Under the pieces are notes generated by a model. The model worked only from the letters and a program-made list of their open reading frames with translations. It was not told the origin of the DNA and did no database searches. A stretch of 64,000 bases of DNA from Lacticaseibacillus absianus (GTDB lineage: Bacteria > Bacillota > Bacilli > Lactobacillales > Lactobacillaceae). The stretch is taken from NCBI RefSeq assembly GCF_013407595.1, contig NZ_JABEKX010000001.1, positions 1,072,522 through 1,136,521 on the forward strand, given 5' to 3'. This document shows, piece after piece, positions 1 through 8,411 of this stretch (position 1 is its first letter; each line of letters starts with the position of its first letter). The position numbers and the translations under genes are program-made.

Positions 1-195
1 AATATGCTGGCTGTCTACGATCTGTTTAAGGGACTCCAGGTCCAGTTCCCGATGCGACTGTACGATCGAGACCTGGCCGGAAAGAAAATTGCATCCGAAT
101 TTACGGGGCACAACGCAAGGGCATTGTCGAACAAATACGGGTATTCACAGCGGTGGATCTATAAGAAAGTTCAGAACGATAAAAATAACCGATAA
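1..195 (+). CDS. Mor-like transcription activator, 5' end cut by window
   Basis: The reading frame is open from the first base, so the true start probably lies upstream; the first visible ATG is at 4. About 63 residues remain. The C-terminal half (EFTGHNARALSNKYGYSQRW followed by IYKKV) matches the helix-turn-helix end of the Mor/C family of phage Mu middle-gene activators, which are usually around 90-130 residues. In Gram-positive elements such small Mor-like proteins occur near replication and integration genes, which fits its place in a mobile element. Its target promoter cannot be read from the sequence. Family assignment is by motif resemblance only. Confidence 0.6.
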   Translation, partial: NMLAVYDLFKGLQVQFPMRLYDRDLAGKKIASEFTGHNARALSNKYGYSQRWIYKKVQNDKNNR

Positions 196-239
196 TAGGA
201 GTTGTTGGGTTGTTTTAACACTGATAGGAGGACACGGTG

Positions 240-1265
240 ATGAAGAAGGTAACGTTGCGCGTGGGGATAGTCGTATTGTCTCTGGTGGTTACGCTCGTTG
301 GGTGTGGGTCAAAACAGCAGAGTCAAAAAAGTAGTAGTCAAAATGGCTACAAGACGGCTATTTCGAAGGGGTTAGACGCTGTTGCTCAGGACAACTTTGA
401 TCAAGCCACCAGCTATTTCGAAAATGCGCTTGACGAGAAGGCAAAGGACAAGACAGCTAAGGCGTATCTTGCTCAGGTAAAATCCCTAGTAGCTGGCCAG
501 AAGCTGATCAAGAGTGGTGATCCCCTCAAAGCGGAGAAAGTTCTTCAAGAAGCGATAGCACAAAAGGGTGGTGCTCGAGCCTTGGAGACCAAACTAAGGG
601 AGCTTCAAGACACCCTAAAAGCAGACGTCAAGCAGTACAAGGCCATGGAGGCTGCACTGACGCAAGCCAATAAGCAAAGCACGGTTAAACAGTTTGACCA
701 GGCGTCAGCCACCCTAGCCCCCTTCGCCAAAACTGATTGGGCAAAGGCGACATACCTGAGTAAATTGAAGCCTAAGTTTGACTCGTTGAGTAAGACGGTC
801 AGTGAAGCTCAGGCTCAGTCAAAGGCAGCTGCCAGCTCCAAGGCGGCCGCAACTGCAGAAGCCAATAAGACGCATCAGCAAGCGCAAGATATTCGGTCCT
901 CAATCCTGAGTGCATATCCCGGACAGCTATCTTCCAGTGAGCTTGGCCGGGTGCCGGACTCGGTTGTCATTAAAGCGTACAATGATTCAGTAGCGGTCGA
1001 GGGTGACATTGGGGTAACTGAATCTGAAATTGAACGTCAGTACCCAAGAATCCGTGTAGCGCAAGACAGCGCTCAATCTGGCGACCACGAAGCGGCACAA
1101 CAGGTGCGAGATACCATGGTCCAGCGCTTTGGGCTTGATGCTACAGCCTTAGCCGCCATCTCTGACTCGGAGATCCTTGAATGTAGTGCCGGGTCGGCAA
1201 CTAGTTCAGAGCTAGCCCAGACTGAGGCCAATTTGGTCGCCAAGTATCCGAGTTTGGAACCATAA
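240..1265 (+). CDS. TPR-like lipoprotein of integrative element
   Basis: The 341-residue product starts with a lipoprotein signal peptide: MKK, a hydrophobic stretch, then the lipobox LVGC with Cys22, so it should be lipid-anchored outside the membrane. Residues about 30-130 read like helical TPR-type repeats (alternating ALDxxAKDK and AYLAQVKSL patterns). A Gln/Ala/Ser-rich linker around 185-205 follows, then an acidic C-terminal domain. ATG 240 was chosen because AGGAGG (226-231) is 8 bases away; a GTG at 237 is also possible. Base composition is lower in GC than the chromosome. No enzymatic motif is visible. It could act at the cell surface during transfer or as a superinfection or adhesion factor, but that is inference. 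Confidence 0.7.
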   Translation: MKKVTLRVGIVVLSLVVTLVGCGSKQQSQKSSSQNGYKTAISKGLDAVAQDNFDQATSYFENALDEKAKDKTAKAYLAQVKSLVAGQKLIKSGDPLKAEKVLQEAIAQKGGARALETKLRELQDTLKADVKQYKAMEAALTQANKQSTVKQFDQASATLAPFAKTDWAKATYLSKLKPKFDSLSKTVSEAQAQSKAAASSKAAATAEANKTHQQAQDIRSSILSAYPGQLSSSELGRVPDSVVIKAYNDSVAVEGDIGVTESEIERQYPRIRVAQDSAQSGDHEAAQQVRDTMVQRFGLDATALAAISDSEILECSAGSATSSELAQTEANLVAKYPSLEP

Positions 1266-1281
1266 TCTGTAATATCGAGGG

Positions 1282-1308
1282 GTCACCATCAGTGGTGGCT
1301 CTTTTTTT
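1282..1308 (+). terminator. Rho-independent terminator after lipoprotein
   Basis: GTCACCA (1282-1288) pairs with TGGTGGC (1293-1299) across a four-base loop, and a T run follows at 1302-1308. It closes the lipoprotein transcription unit. Confidence 0.8.
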
Positions 1309-1331
1309 GCGCCTGAAAGGGAGGAATTGAA

Positions 1332-1625
1332 TTGGACGAAGAAAGGCTTCATGAGATGCTGGAACAGGTGGCCGCAGCCGACGTCAACCTGTATGAGCTG
1401 GGATATGAAACAGTAACGCTCGGGATGGATGAACTTGATGAAAACTTACTCAAGGAGATAGCTGGGTACAAGGGCAATACGGTCGTTGCTACCATTTTCG
1501 TTATGAAGTATGCAACCTCAGAGTATGTCGCGTATATGCTTGAGGACCCGAAGAGCGGGAAGACTTTTGCACTCGGTGTGACTAAGAATGGTTGTCTGCT
1601 TAGTTCGGAGGTGAAGCTGTCGTGA
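1332..1625 (+). CDS. Unknown acidic protein, 97 residues
   Basis: The frame starts at TTG 1332 behind a good GGGAGGAA site and ends at TGA 1623-1625. The product is acidic in its first half (MDEERLHEMLEQ...) and ends with a beta-rich segment (YVAYMLEDPKSGKTFALGV). No signal peptide, membrane segment or known motif is visible. It overlaps by four bases with a tiny cationic peptide gene that has its own ribosome site, so the two are probably translated together. The acidic protein could bind or neutralise the cationic peptide, but nothing in the sequence proves that. Confidence 0.6.
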   Translation: MDEERLHEMLEQVAAADVNLYELGYETVTLGMDELDENLLKEIAGYKGNTVVATIFVMKYATSEYVAYMLEDPKSGKTFALGVTKNGCLLSSEVKLS

Positions 1626-1696
1626 CTAAATGGATTAAGTTAGCGTTGCTTGTTATTGAGGCTGTGGCTCGGGTGGTGGCGAAGGAAATAAAGTAG
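1622..1696 (+). CDS. 24-residue cationic amphipathic peptide
   Basis: A very short frame starts at GTG 1622, overlapping the stop codon of the 97-residue gene (GTGA). GGAGGTG at 1607-1613 sits 8 bases upstream, an ideal ribosome site that would otherwise lie uselessly inside a gene end. The peptide begins MTKWIKLALL and ends AKEIK. It has five Lys/Arg among aliphatic residues spaced for one continuous amphipathic helix, plus one Trp. Size and character resemble membrane-active peptides such as delta-lysin-like modulins, small toxins or leaderless bacteriocins. There is no signal peptide. Role unknown. Confidence 0.5.
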   Translation: MTKWIKLALLVIEAVARVVAKEIK

Positions 1697-1747
1697 ATCA
1701 CTTGTTCATCAGTAGATACTGACGTATGCTCATTCTGAGGTGATCTT

Positions 1748-2935
1748 ATGACATATAGACAACTTTTACTGATTTGCCTGTTTCAGAAGAAATTAAGTCA
1801 TTGGCGTCAGCTGGCCGATCTTGATAAAAACGTAGAGTATTTGCAGAAGTACTTAGCTCTTCTATGGGTGACCAGCTCTCGTTTTCGTGGCTTGGTCCTA
1901 AGATCTAATCAGCTAGGCGATGAGCAAAAAGATGGTCAAAGCATGGATGCTTTTTTGCCAAAGCCGGATGACGAGATAGGAAATGCTGAGCTACTGGTGG
2001 CGATGTATGCTATTTTGACGAATCACGAAGCTATTGTATTTGGTAAGCCACTGGGCAAAGTGAATCACAATCAGCTGGGGTTGCCAGGAAAACTGGCTGC
2101 TGACGAATTGTCACCAAAACGGGGATTTAAGAGTCTGTGGACCCATGTAATGCAGTTGGTAAAGTGTGTGTACGCTGATAGTCAGCAGAACGATCTAGAC
2201 AGTCTGAGTAGGGAAGACACAATGACGATTGCGATAGCCATGTTTAAAGACACCAGCCTTGCAAATAAGGATCGTAAGGTTGAGAAAGACCGGGATCCAA
2301 AGTTTATCCAAGAATGGCGCCGGGAAGCAGAAATACTTGATGTTTTCAAGATGTATACGCAGGACTCCAATGTCAGCCAAAAGGAGAACGCGAAAATGCG
2401 GATACTAAGTACTGTGGAGGGTCTATACGCAAGATTGGCGCCAGTGAGCCCTGAAAAAAGCGTACTTGCTAAGAGCCAGTGGATGACGATCAAGCGATCC
2501 TCCCTATTACTTGAACACGATGCAGCCGAGCATTTATTCGATCAACTTGATCGTGCCGCACTAGAATTAGGTGCCGACCGGGCGCTGGACTCAGTCAGCA
2601 CAATCGTAGATGAATGGCTTTTTCCGGAACTTGTAAATCGCTTAATGTATTCGGGAAAAGTTGCCCTTTACCACGAATTTGAGGTCTTGATTTCAATTGC
2701 TGGGTATGCGGACGCAAGAAGCCGTGGCGAACTACTTGCGACAATGGCTGAATTGCACACTAACTTCTACTCGAAATTTGGAAGGTATATTCAACAGTTA
2801 TCTCCCTCCAAAGACTCGAATTTAACTGATAAAAGGCAGCCGAGTTCATACTTTGCCAAAGACCCAGCAGAGAAAGACGAATCGGACTGGATTGTCCCCG
2901 GAGCTTTACCACAGCTGCCAGAAGCGCTGAAGTAG
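1748..2935 (+). CDS. Unknown 395-residue element protein
   Basis: ATG 1748 follows GAGGTGAT at a suitable distance. The product is mostly charged and helical and has no clear signal peptide, although residues 5-12 (QLLLICLF) are hydrophobic. I recognise no catalytic motif. The C-terminus is Pro- and acid-rich. It lies alone between a tiny peptide gene and the replication block of the element, in the same lower-GC composition. Such single large cargo genes of integrative elements often encode defence or superinfection functions, but there is no direct support for that here. Confidence 0.6.
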   Translation: MTYRQLLLICLFQKKLSHWRQLADLDKNVEYLQKYLALLWVTSSRFRGLVLRSNQLGDEQKDGQSMDAFLPKPDDEIGNAELLVAMYAILTNHEAIVFGKPLGKVNHNQLGLPGKLAADELSPKRGFKSLWTHVMQLVKCVYADSQQNDLDSLSREDTMTIAIAMFKDTSLANKDRKVEKDRDPKFIQEWRREAEILDVFKMYTQDSNVSQKENAKMRILSTVEGLYARLAPVSPEKSVLAKSQWMTIKRSSLLLEHDAAEHLFDQLDRAALELGADRALDSVSTIVDEWLFPELVNRLMYSGKVALYHEFEVLISIAGYADARSRGELLATMAELHTNFYSKFGRYIQQLSPSKDSNLTDKRQPSSYFAKDPAEKDESDWIVPGALPQLPEALK

Positions 2936-3048
2936 TTCCGAAGCATCTCTGCACTTTTTTCTGCAGGAAAAAAACAAACGATAACCGCTATTCTAAGACC
3001 GTAGTCAGGAAGCACATTCTCACTACGATCTTGAAAGGCGGTTTTTTG

Positions 3049-3246
3049 ATGACACAGTTAACGAAGTACAAGCTAGTCACTGTGGTCACTGCGGGCACTG
3101 CTTGCGTTGCCAGTACGTCGAACCTGTTCGGTGAACCGGCGGGTAAGCCAGTTGCCCCATCCAGTGATTGGAGTGACCACAGTGATAGGTACTTAGTTCG
3201 TCCTCCTCCTCCTCGATGTTCCAATTTCATGTCCTTTGACAACTGA
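3049..3246 (+). CDS. Small protein with hydrophobic N-terminus and proline run
   Basis: ATG 3049 follows AAAGGCGG; an in-frame ATG at 3031 is less likely because it lacks a ribosome site. The 65-residue product has a hydrophobic N-terminal part (KLVTVVTAGTACVAS), a Ser/Asp-rich middle and a tail containing RPPPPRCSNF. It might be exported or membrane-anchored. It stands just upstream of the primase operon. I do not recognise a family; it could also be a non-functional frame. Confidence 0.4.
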   Translation: MTQLTKYKLVTVVTAGTACVASTSNLFGEPAGKPVAPSSDWSDHSDRYLVRPPPPRCSNFMSFDN

Positions 3247-3319
3247 AGAGCTTAAAGAACGGTAGCGCTGAGTTGAAGAGTCAGCGCGCCAAACACCCAA
3301 TTTTAGGAGGAGATTTTTT

Positions 3320-3739
3320 ATGAAGCACAATGTTACCAAAATTGACCAATTGCCACTGAGTGGAAGCCGACTGAACTTTGAGATCATCCAAGCAGAACCT
3401 TGGGAAAAGGAGCAAGACGATCTTCATCGGACTGGCATGAAATGCATTATGCGGTTGACAGACCCTAATGGTATTTTCACGCCGACCACAATGCAGATTA
3501 ACGTCTTTGACCCTATTGATACGCACGCACAAAGCCACAATGACTTTGGAGCCGCATACGCTCATGCTACTAAGCAGTATGTGTACACCGAAGAGGACGT
3601 CATCGGATGCAAAGGTCAAGCATGGTATGAACGTGAGAAGGCATGGAATGGTCATGTGTACAACCACTTGAAACACTATCATTTCTCGTATTGCCCAGTA
3701 AATGAGCTTGAACACGCTGGTGAGGAGGTGAACGAATAG
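3320..3739 (+). CDS. Unknown 139-residue protein preceding primase
   Basis: A strong AGGAGGAGA site precedes ATG 3320. The product is rich in His, Tyr and Trp, especially near its end (HVYNHLKHYHFSYCP), and has an acidic C-terminus. Its stop codon overlaps the GTG start of the primase gene by one base (TAGTG), so the two are translationally coupled. The position suggests a replication accessory role, as is common for small proteins encoded before D5-type primases of phage satellites and plasmids, but no family is recognised. Confidence 0.65.
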   Translation: MKHNVTKIDQLPLSGSRLNFEIIQAEPWEKEQDDLHRTGMKCIMRLTDPNGIFTPTTMQINVFDPIDTHAQSHNDFGAAYAHATKQYVYTEEDVIGCKGQAWYEREKAWNGHVYNHLKHYHFSYCPVNELEHAGEEVNE

Positions 3740-5364
3740 TGCGACTCTCAGAAAAAAATGCGGATCTTCTTGAGGGCGTTTTCTCTACGGACTGGAAAAT
3801 CCCCAAAGCTAAGATTGCGCAGTGGCAAAAGCATCCTGACTATGGAAAATGGGTAGCGGTTCTTGAAGAGATGGAACCTTCTCAGCTTGAGAGGTACCTT
3901 GACCGTGAGCATTTCATGGATGACGATTTGAAGCGATTTGTTCTTTCGCAAGCAAGAGGGGAAACGTTTTCCTTACAGGCAACGCAGACGGTAGATGAGG
4001 AAATCCGTCACTTGGAGCGGAAGCAATTTCAGGTGAACTGGGATAACGGTATTTGCTATCCGACCGCAGAGGGCATAAGCGAGATGATTATGAGCCTTGT
4101 ACCTGTCGTTCGCCTGACAGATACCGAAGATTTGTATCTGTACAACCGTGTACTCGGGCACTGGGTTCGTGCGAAAGAGACGCTTAACGCGTTTATTGCA
4201 GATGCAGCGACCTACCTTGCATTTCCAAGGATGGATGCGTGGAGTGTGGGAATGGAGCAGAAGGTGTACGGGTACTTGCATCGCCGTGTAGAGCGGCGAA
4301 CCTTACGTGACTTCAATCAAAGATATTTCGCCGTCTCGAACGTAGACATTGATGGCGTGACAGGTCAGGTTGTCGGGCATGAACCTTCGCACCTCGTTAC
4401 GTTTGCTTCTGATGTTGCCTTTGATCCAGAAGCGCAGGCGCCGCGTTTTCTGAGATTCATTTGCGAGATCATGGATAATGATCTGGTCAGCGTCGACTTC
4501 GTCCAGGAGATGATGGGGTATATGCTGACTCCGCTACAAAAAGCCAACAGCATTTTCTTCATGTACTCCAAGGGTGCAAGCGGCAAAAGCGTCCTGACAT
4601 CAGTGTTGAGTCGTATGATTGGGGTTCACAATGTGGCGGCAGTATCCTTGCAGGACATTGAAAATCGGTTCGCCAAAGCTGATCTTTTGCAAAAGAAGAT
4701 GTCTATAAGCACTGAGAACGGGGCGGCCACGTTTTCGACAAGCATCCTCAAGGCTGTGACATCGGGAGATGCAATTCAGGTGGACATCAAATTCAAAGAC
4801 GGTGTGACAGCCGTTCTACCTACGAAGTTCATCTTTGTTTTCAATGCACTGCCGGTTATCACAGATTCGACGCTAGGTTTTACGCGACGGTTGAAGCTGC
4901 TACCGTTCCCGAAAACCTACCTGGGAAACCAGCAAGATCGAGATTTAACCCAGAAGTTGTATGCGGAGTTACCGGGCATCTTGAACTTTGCGCTTGCCGG
5001 ACTCAAGAGACTAATTGATCACGACTATACTTTTTCAATCTCAGACGCGATGCAGAAAGCCACGGATGAATATCTGTTAGCGGGCAATCCAGTTCAGCAC
5101 TTTCTGGCGCGAGAACTGAAAGTCGAGCACGGTGCACGTACAGAAACGTCAGAGATCGTTCAGGCGTATGTGAAGTGGGCAGCGGATAACAACTACCTTA
5201 CTTTTAATACGCAAAGTCCACAGATATTCTGGAGAAAGCTGGATGAGAGCCTCATAGTCATGCATGGTTTTAAATCAGTTCGAAGCAAATCTAATGGTCG
5301 GTTATTCGTCCATGATCTTGTGCTCGCTGGGCAGGAGAATCACGACTTAGAGGAGGTGGTGTAA
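3739..5364 (+). CDS. D5/P4-family primase-helicase
   Basis: The 541-residue product carries a superfamily 3 helicase core. The Walker A is GASGKS at residues 279-284, followed by a region with IENRF and KMSISTENG. The motif-C-like segment FIFVFNALP has the sensor Asn, and TRRLKLLPF is the typical arginine-finger region of phage/plasmid primase C-terminal domains. The N-terminal 250 residues correspond to the D5 N-terminal domain rather than a full primase catalytic domain, so it may need a host primase. Such proteins start replication of P4-like satellites, phages and integrative elements at their own origin. It is coupled to the upstream 139-residue gene and followed after one base by the excisionase-like gene. 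Confidence 0.88.
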   Translation: MRLSEKNADLLEGVFSTDWKIPKAKIAQWQKHPDYGKWVAVLEEMEPSQLERYLDREHFMDDDLKRFVLSQARGETFSLQATQTVDEEIRHLERKQFQVNWDNGICYPTAEGISEMIMSLVPVVRLTDTEDLYLYNRVLGHWVRAKETLNAFIADAATYLAFPRMDAWSVGMEQKVYGYLHRRVERRTLRDFNQRYFAVSNVDIDGVTGQVVGHEPSHLVTFASDVAFDPEAQAPRFLRFICEIMDNDLVSVDFVQEMMGYMLTPLQKANSIFFMYSKGASGKSVLTSVLSRMIGVHNVAAVSLQDIENRFAKADLLQKKMSISTENGAATFSTSILKAVTSGDAIQVDIKFKDGVTAVLPTKFIFVFNALPVITDSTLGFTRRLKLLPFPKTYLGNQQDRDLTQKLYAELPGILNFALAGLKRLIDHDYTFSISDAMQKATDEYLLAGNPVQHFLARELKVEHGARTETSEIVQAYVKWAADNNYLTFNTQSPQIFWRKLDESLIVMHGFKSVRSKSNGRLFVHDLVLAGQENHDLEEVV

Positions 5365-5365
5365 A

Positions 5366-5686
5366 GTGCTTGATTCATCGCACACGTCTCAATCTGGGGC
5401 GGAACTGGGTGAGGAAGAGCGATGGGATCACACGACCAGAATGTTTAGTCAACTTTTGGTCGTCTATCGCGAATATGTTTTTAACCAGGACAGTGATCGA
5501 CTCTTAACCATTAACGAAGCGGCACGACTGCTCAACATCTCGCGGCAGAGCTTCGAGGATTGGATGCTTGATCCTTCGCTGCCACGGATCGTTGTCGGAC
5601 GATCAGGGACTCAGCTGCGTATACCAAAGCGTGGTTTACTCGAATACGTTCGTATACGTTCCGAGCGTTGGTTTGAGAACAGATAG
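5366..5686 (+). CDS. Excisionase-like HTH protein
   Basis: The 106-residue protein starts at GTG 5366 behind AGGAGGTGG located in the end of the primase gene. Residues about 45-70 (LLTINEAARLLNISRQSFED, then WM) form the winged MerR/HTH_17 helix-turn-helix typical of Xis proteins, followed by a basic strand (LRIPKRGLLEY). It is the last gene of the primase operon and lies directly before the integrase, the usual place for the directionality factor that favours excision. It could instead be a repressor of the replication operon. Confidence 0.7.
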   Translation: MLDSSHTSQSGAELGEEERWDHTTRMFSQLLVVYREYVFNQDSDRLLTINEAARLLNISRQSFEDWMLDPSLPRIVVGRSGTQLRIPKRGLLEYVRIRSERWFENR

Positions 5687-5697
5687 TGGAAAGACTG

Positions 5698-5724
5698 GCG
5701 GTCTCCTTAGGGGGCCGCTTTTTT
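5698..5724 (+). terminator. Terminator between xis-like gene and integrase
   Basis: A nine-pair stem, 5698-5706 with 5710-5718 (two G-U pairs), has a three-base loop and is followed by TTTTTT. It separates the replication operon from int. Confidence 0.8.
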
Positions 5725-5742
5725 AAAAAGGGAGCTAATTAA

Positions 5743-6882
5743 ATGTCGAGGATTATTGCAAATCCAGTGGTGGGTTCAGATCGACCGTTCAAGGCGGAGT
5801 ATTCAGTCAGCCGCTTTGGCATTAGGAAGAGAAAAACTAAAGTGTTTAGGACGAAGCGTGAGGCTGAGCAATGGCTGGCCAAAATGACGGCGAACGGAGC
5901 CAATGGGGTTACGTTCCGTGATGACCAAGTTCTTATCGCTGATTACTTCTACGAATGGTTCATGCTCTATAAGGAGCCGGTTGTAGCCCCCGCTACTGCA
6001 GATACCTACCATGTCACCGAAGTTCATCTCAGGCAAATCTTGCCCAAGGTTCGGATGCGTGACGCCAGCCGACCTATCATGCAGCAGTACTTCAATCTGC
6101 TAGGGATGTCGAAAGAATCGGCCCGCAAGCAGCTAGCCCAGCTCCGGATGATGTTTCGTTCCGCGGTGGACGACGGTGTCATACTTAAGAGTCCGGTAGC
6201 AGGTCCAATCAACCTTGTGGCGGATCCCAGCCGAACCAAAGGTGATGACCGGAAGTTTATGCCAAGAAGGGAATTTTACAGCATTTCTGATTTCCTTTGT
6301 AGGTACCACTATGGCCCTAATGATACGAATCGTATGGCGCTACTGGTTGCGACACAGACCGGGATGAGGGCAGGTGAGGTGCTTGCGCTTCGGTCTAATG
6401 ACCTGGACTATGAGGCACGTACGGTACGCGTGGACGAGTCTTACGATAGCTTGCATAATCAGGTACGTGTTCCCAAAACGACCAGCGCGCGTCGTGTAAT
6501 CAATATCTCCGAAAGGGCAATGACCTTGATCCACAGGTGGGAGCTCGCACATCGGCAATGGCTGTTCAAGGAGGGCACTGCTAACCCTGGGGAATTCATC
6601 TTTCTGCGGAAGACAGGGCGTCTGCCAGATGCCAAGAACCTTAATGCAAGTTATCACCAGCTACAGGTCAAATTAGGATACGAACCCAAATTCAGCACCC
6701 ATACGATTCGGCACACCATTGCAAGTCTGCTGATCGAAAATGGTGTCAATATCAATTATGTATCCAAATATCTTGGCCATGCATCCACGCTTGTAACGCA
6801 GAGGTACTACGTGTCAATTTTACCCGATGACGTTCAACAAGAAAGTGAGAAGGCCCTAAAGGTGATTTCGGGGATTGGATAA
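5743..6882 (+). CDS. int: Tyrosine-type site-specific integrase
   Basis: The 379-residue recombinase has the layout of phage and Tn916-like integrases. There is an N-terminal arm-binding region (residues 1-60, GIRKRKTKVFRTKREAEQWL), a SAM-like core-binding domain (about 65-165) and a catalytic domain. Catalytic residues seen are Arg209 (TGMRAGEV), His320 and Arg323 (HTIRH), His346 (LGHAS) and the nucleophile Tyr355 or Tyr356 (RYYVS). ATG 5743 follows an AGGGAG site. It integrates and excises the element by recombining attP with a chromosomal site; the gpmA fragment 1.3 kb downstream suggests that site. All catalytic residues are intact, so the enzyme is probably active. Confidence 0.95.
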   Translation: MSRIIANPVVGSDRPFKAEYSVSRFGIRKRKTKVFRTKREAEQWLAKMTANGANGVTFRDDQVLIADYFYEWFMLYKEPVVAPATADTYHVTEVHLRQILPKVRMRDASRPIMQQYFNLLGMSKESARKQLAQLRMMFRSAVDDGVILKSPVAGPINLVADPSRTKGDDRKFMPRREFYSISDFLCRYHYGPNDTNRMALLVATQTGMRAGEVLALRSNDLDYEARTVRVDESYDSLHNQVRVPKTTSARRVINISERAMTLIHRWELAHRQWLFKEGTANPGEFIFLRKTGRLPDAKNLNASYHQLQVKLGYEPKFSTHTIRHTIASLLIENGVNINYVSKYLGHASTLVTQRYYVSILPDDVQQESEKALKVISGIG

Positions 6883-6888
6883 GGTTTC

Positions 6889-6919
6889 AGGCCAGCGCCC
6901 ATGAGGTGCTGGCCTTTTT
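6889..6919 (+). terminator. Terminator of integrase gene
   Basis: AGGCCAGC (6889-6896) pairs with GCTGGCCT (6908-6915), and five T follow from 6915. Confidence 0.85.
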
Positions 6920-6953
6920 GTGTGACGTGAGGCAAACGAGAAAGGATTTTATA

Positions 6954-7556
6954 ATGATTAAAAAGGATAACCCAACGCTTTTGGAAGAAATTACCGTAAC
7001 TTCGAGATCGAACACCCAGCACCTATTCTGGGTACGCTGGTCATGGAACAGCCTGCTCCCCCAATACCTGGTGGTAGCGAATTACCCCTCCGTAGGCGAC
7101 CCTCGAGTGCTGGACTTGACCCGTCTGCTGATTGTAAACCATGTTAGAGGAGTCAAGGGAGGAGGTGTTGCAATCGCTAATCTCTTTAGCCGGCCTGTAA
7201 CGAACGCTAAGGATGAGAGCTTGGTTAGTTCGGCAACCGCGCAAGGACTCAAAGAGATTGCGCTAATGGCAAAGGAGGTTGACCAGGTTGTTCTGGCGAT
7301 GGGATCGTTGCCTAACAAATCGAAGGTTGCGGGTGCGCGATTAGAGGAGATGCTGGCTGTTCTGCACCATGAAAAGCTGGATGATAAGGTGAGCTGGCTT
7401 GTAAATCCCAAGACCCATCAACCAGCTCACCCGCTAAGCCTTCAAGGGCAGGATTGGCAGTTGTCACCATTGAGCCCAACGGTTGCGACAGCTACAAGTA
7501 AACGGGAATCTTCCCGGCACAAGAAGAAAGAATTTGAATATCAGCCTGAAATTTGA
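6954..7556 (+). CDS. DUF1643 family protein
   Basis: ATG 6954 follows AGAAAGGA, giving 200 residues; an upstream ATG at 6906 is inside the integrase terminator and is rejected. The segment FWVRWSWNSLLPQYLVVANY, the following P-S-hydrophobic-D-P pattern and GVAIANLFSRPVT fit DUF1643. Proteins of that family are found widely in phages and mobile elements, and their biochemical role is not established. The basic tail (SKRESSRHKKKEF) is unusual. It is the last gene of the element before its right junction, a typical cargo position. Confidence 0.75.
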   Translation: MIKKDNPTLLEEITVTSRSNTQHLFWVRWSWNSLLPQYLVVANYPSVGDPRVLDLTRLLIVNHVRGVKGGGVAIANLFSRPVTNAKDESLVSSATAQGLKEIALMAKEVDQVVLAMGSLPNKSKVAGARLEEMLAVLHHEKLDDKVSWLVNPKTHQPAHPLSLQGQDWQLSPLSPTVATATSKRESSRHKKKEFEYQPEI

Positions 7557-8159
7557 GGGTAACAGATGGCTGTATTCGAAAGTTGACCGTGTATAGTCAG
7601 CGGGTACTCGGCAATGTGGCTGGCTGGTCGTGGAACGGATTGAACAATCAGTACCAGTTCGGCTGCCTGGTAAAGGTAACGATTCATGTATAAGTCGGAG
7701 TGAGTGTGTGAAGGTAGTAAACGCTGGTCAAATTGTAAGAGGGCTATAGCAAGTGGCTGCCCTTTCTGTGATGCCATTTGATCATGCTTAGGTCGGTATA
7801 GGCAGCTTAAGGCAGGTCTTCATGCTGTAGACGTCACTCTGATGGCAAGCAGCCGTTGATGGTGAAGCGCTTGCTTGAGGGAGCTTGTCTCTGGACGCTG
7901 AGCTGTAGGGAGAAGCTAGGAATTGATCCTGTTCTGGGAGCAGCGAACTTGATCATTCAGTGCTACTATAGACGGACTGAAGGCTGCGAACTCTTCGGCG
8001 AGGCAAGCTTACATCGTGGTTGAAGTATCCATGTCGCCCATGCAATTGGCTACTTGCATAAAACAGCATAGAATGACGAGGTCGCCTTGTGGTCGCTAAT
8101 TGGTCAGTAGTATCGGGCGCCTCGATGGGGGGGATGCAGTTGTGGCAGGCTTTTTCTAG
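7557..8159 (+). other. Right end of integrative element, no recognised gene
   Basis: These 600 bases hold no reading frame with a convincing start and no protein I recognise. Composition is that of the element, not of the GC-rich chromosome. The distal recombination arm sites of the integrase and the attachment core would be expected near its right edge, close to 8150-8160, but no core repeat can be identified because the left junction is outside the window. Confidence 0.4.
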
Positions 8160-8372
8160 CCATTCTGGGAAGATCACATCGCCCCAGACCTGCTGGCGGG
8201 CAAGAACGTGATTATCGCCGCGCACGGTAACTCCCTGCGTGCTTTGACCAAGTACATCGAAAACATTTCCGACGAAGACATCATCAACTTGGAAATGGCC
8301 ACCGGCGAACCCGTTGTCTACACCTTCAACGACAAGTTGGAAGTGACCGACAAGACCAAGCTGGGCAAGTAA
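8160..8372 (+). pseudogene. gpmA: 3' fragment of phosphoglycerate mutase gpmA
   Basis: The frame ending at TAA 8370-8372 encodes PFWEDHIAPDLLAGKNV, IIAAHGNSLRALTKYIENIS and onward to TKLGK. This is the C-terminal third of 2,3-bisphosphoglycerate-dependent phosphoglycerate mutase, including the conserved AAHGNSLRAL segment. Only 70 of about 230 codons are present, and the codon before the first matching Pro is a stop (TAG 8157-8159), so homology ends abruptly. The fragment keeps its own terminator. The likely reason is integration of the upstream element into gpmA: either the gene is split, or the element supplies a replacement 3' end at the left junction and has pushed the original end here. 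Confidence 0.88.
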
Positions 8373-8380
8373 TCAAGCGA

Positions 8381-8411
8381 CACGTCTACGTGATTGTAGG
8401 CGTGTTTTTTT
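8381..8411 (+). terminator. Original gpmA terminator
   Basis: CACGTCTAC (8381-8389) pairs with GTAGGCGTG (8396-8404), and a run of seven T follows. Confidence 0.88.
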
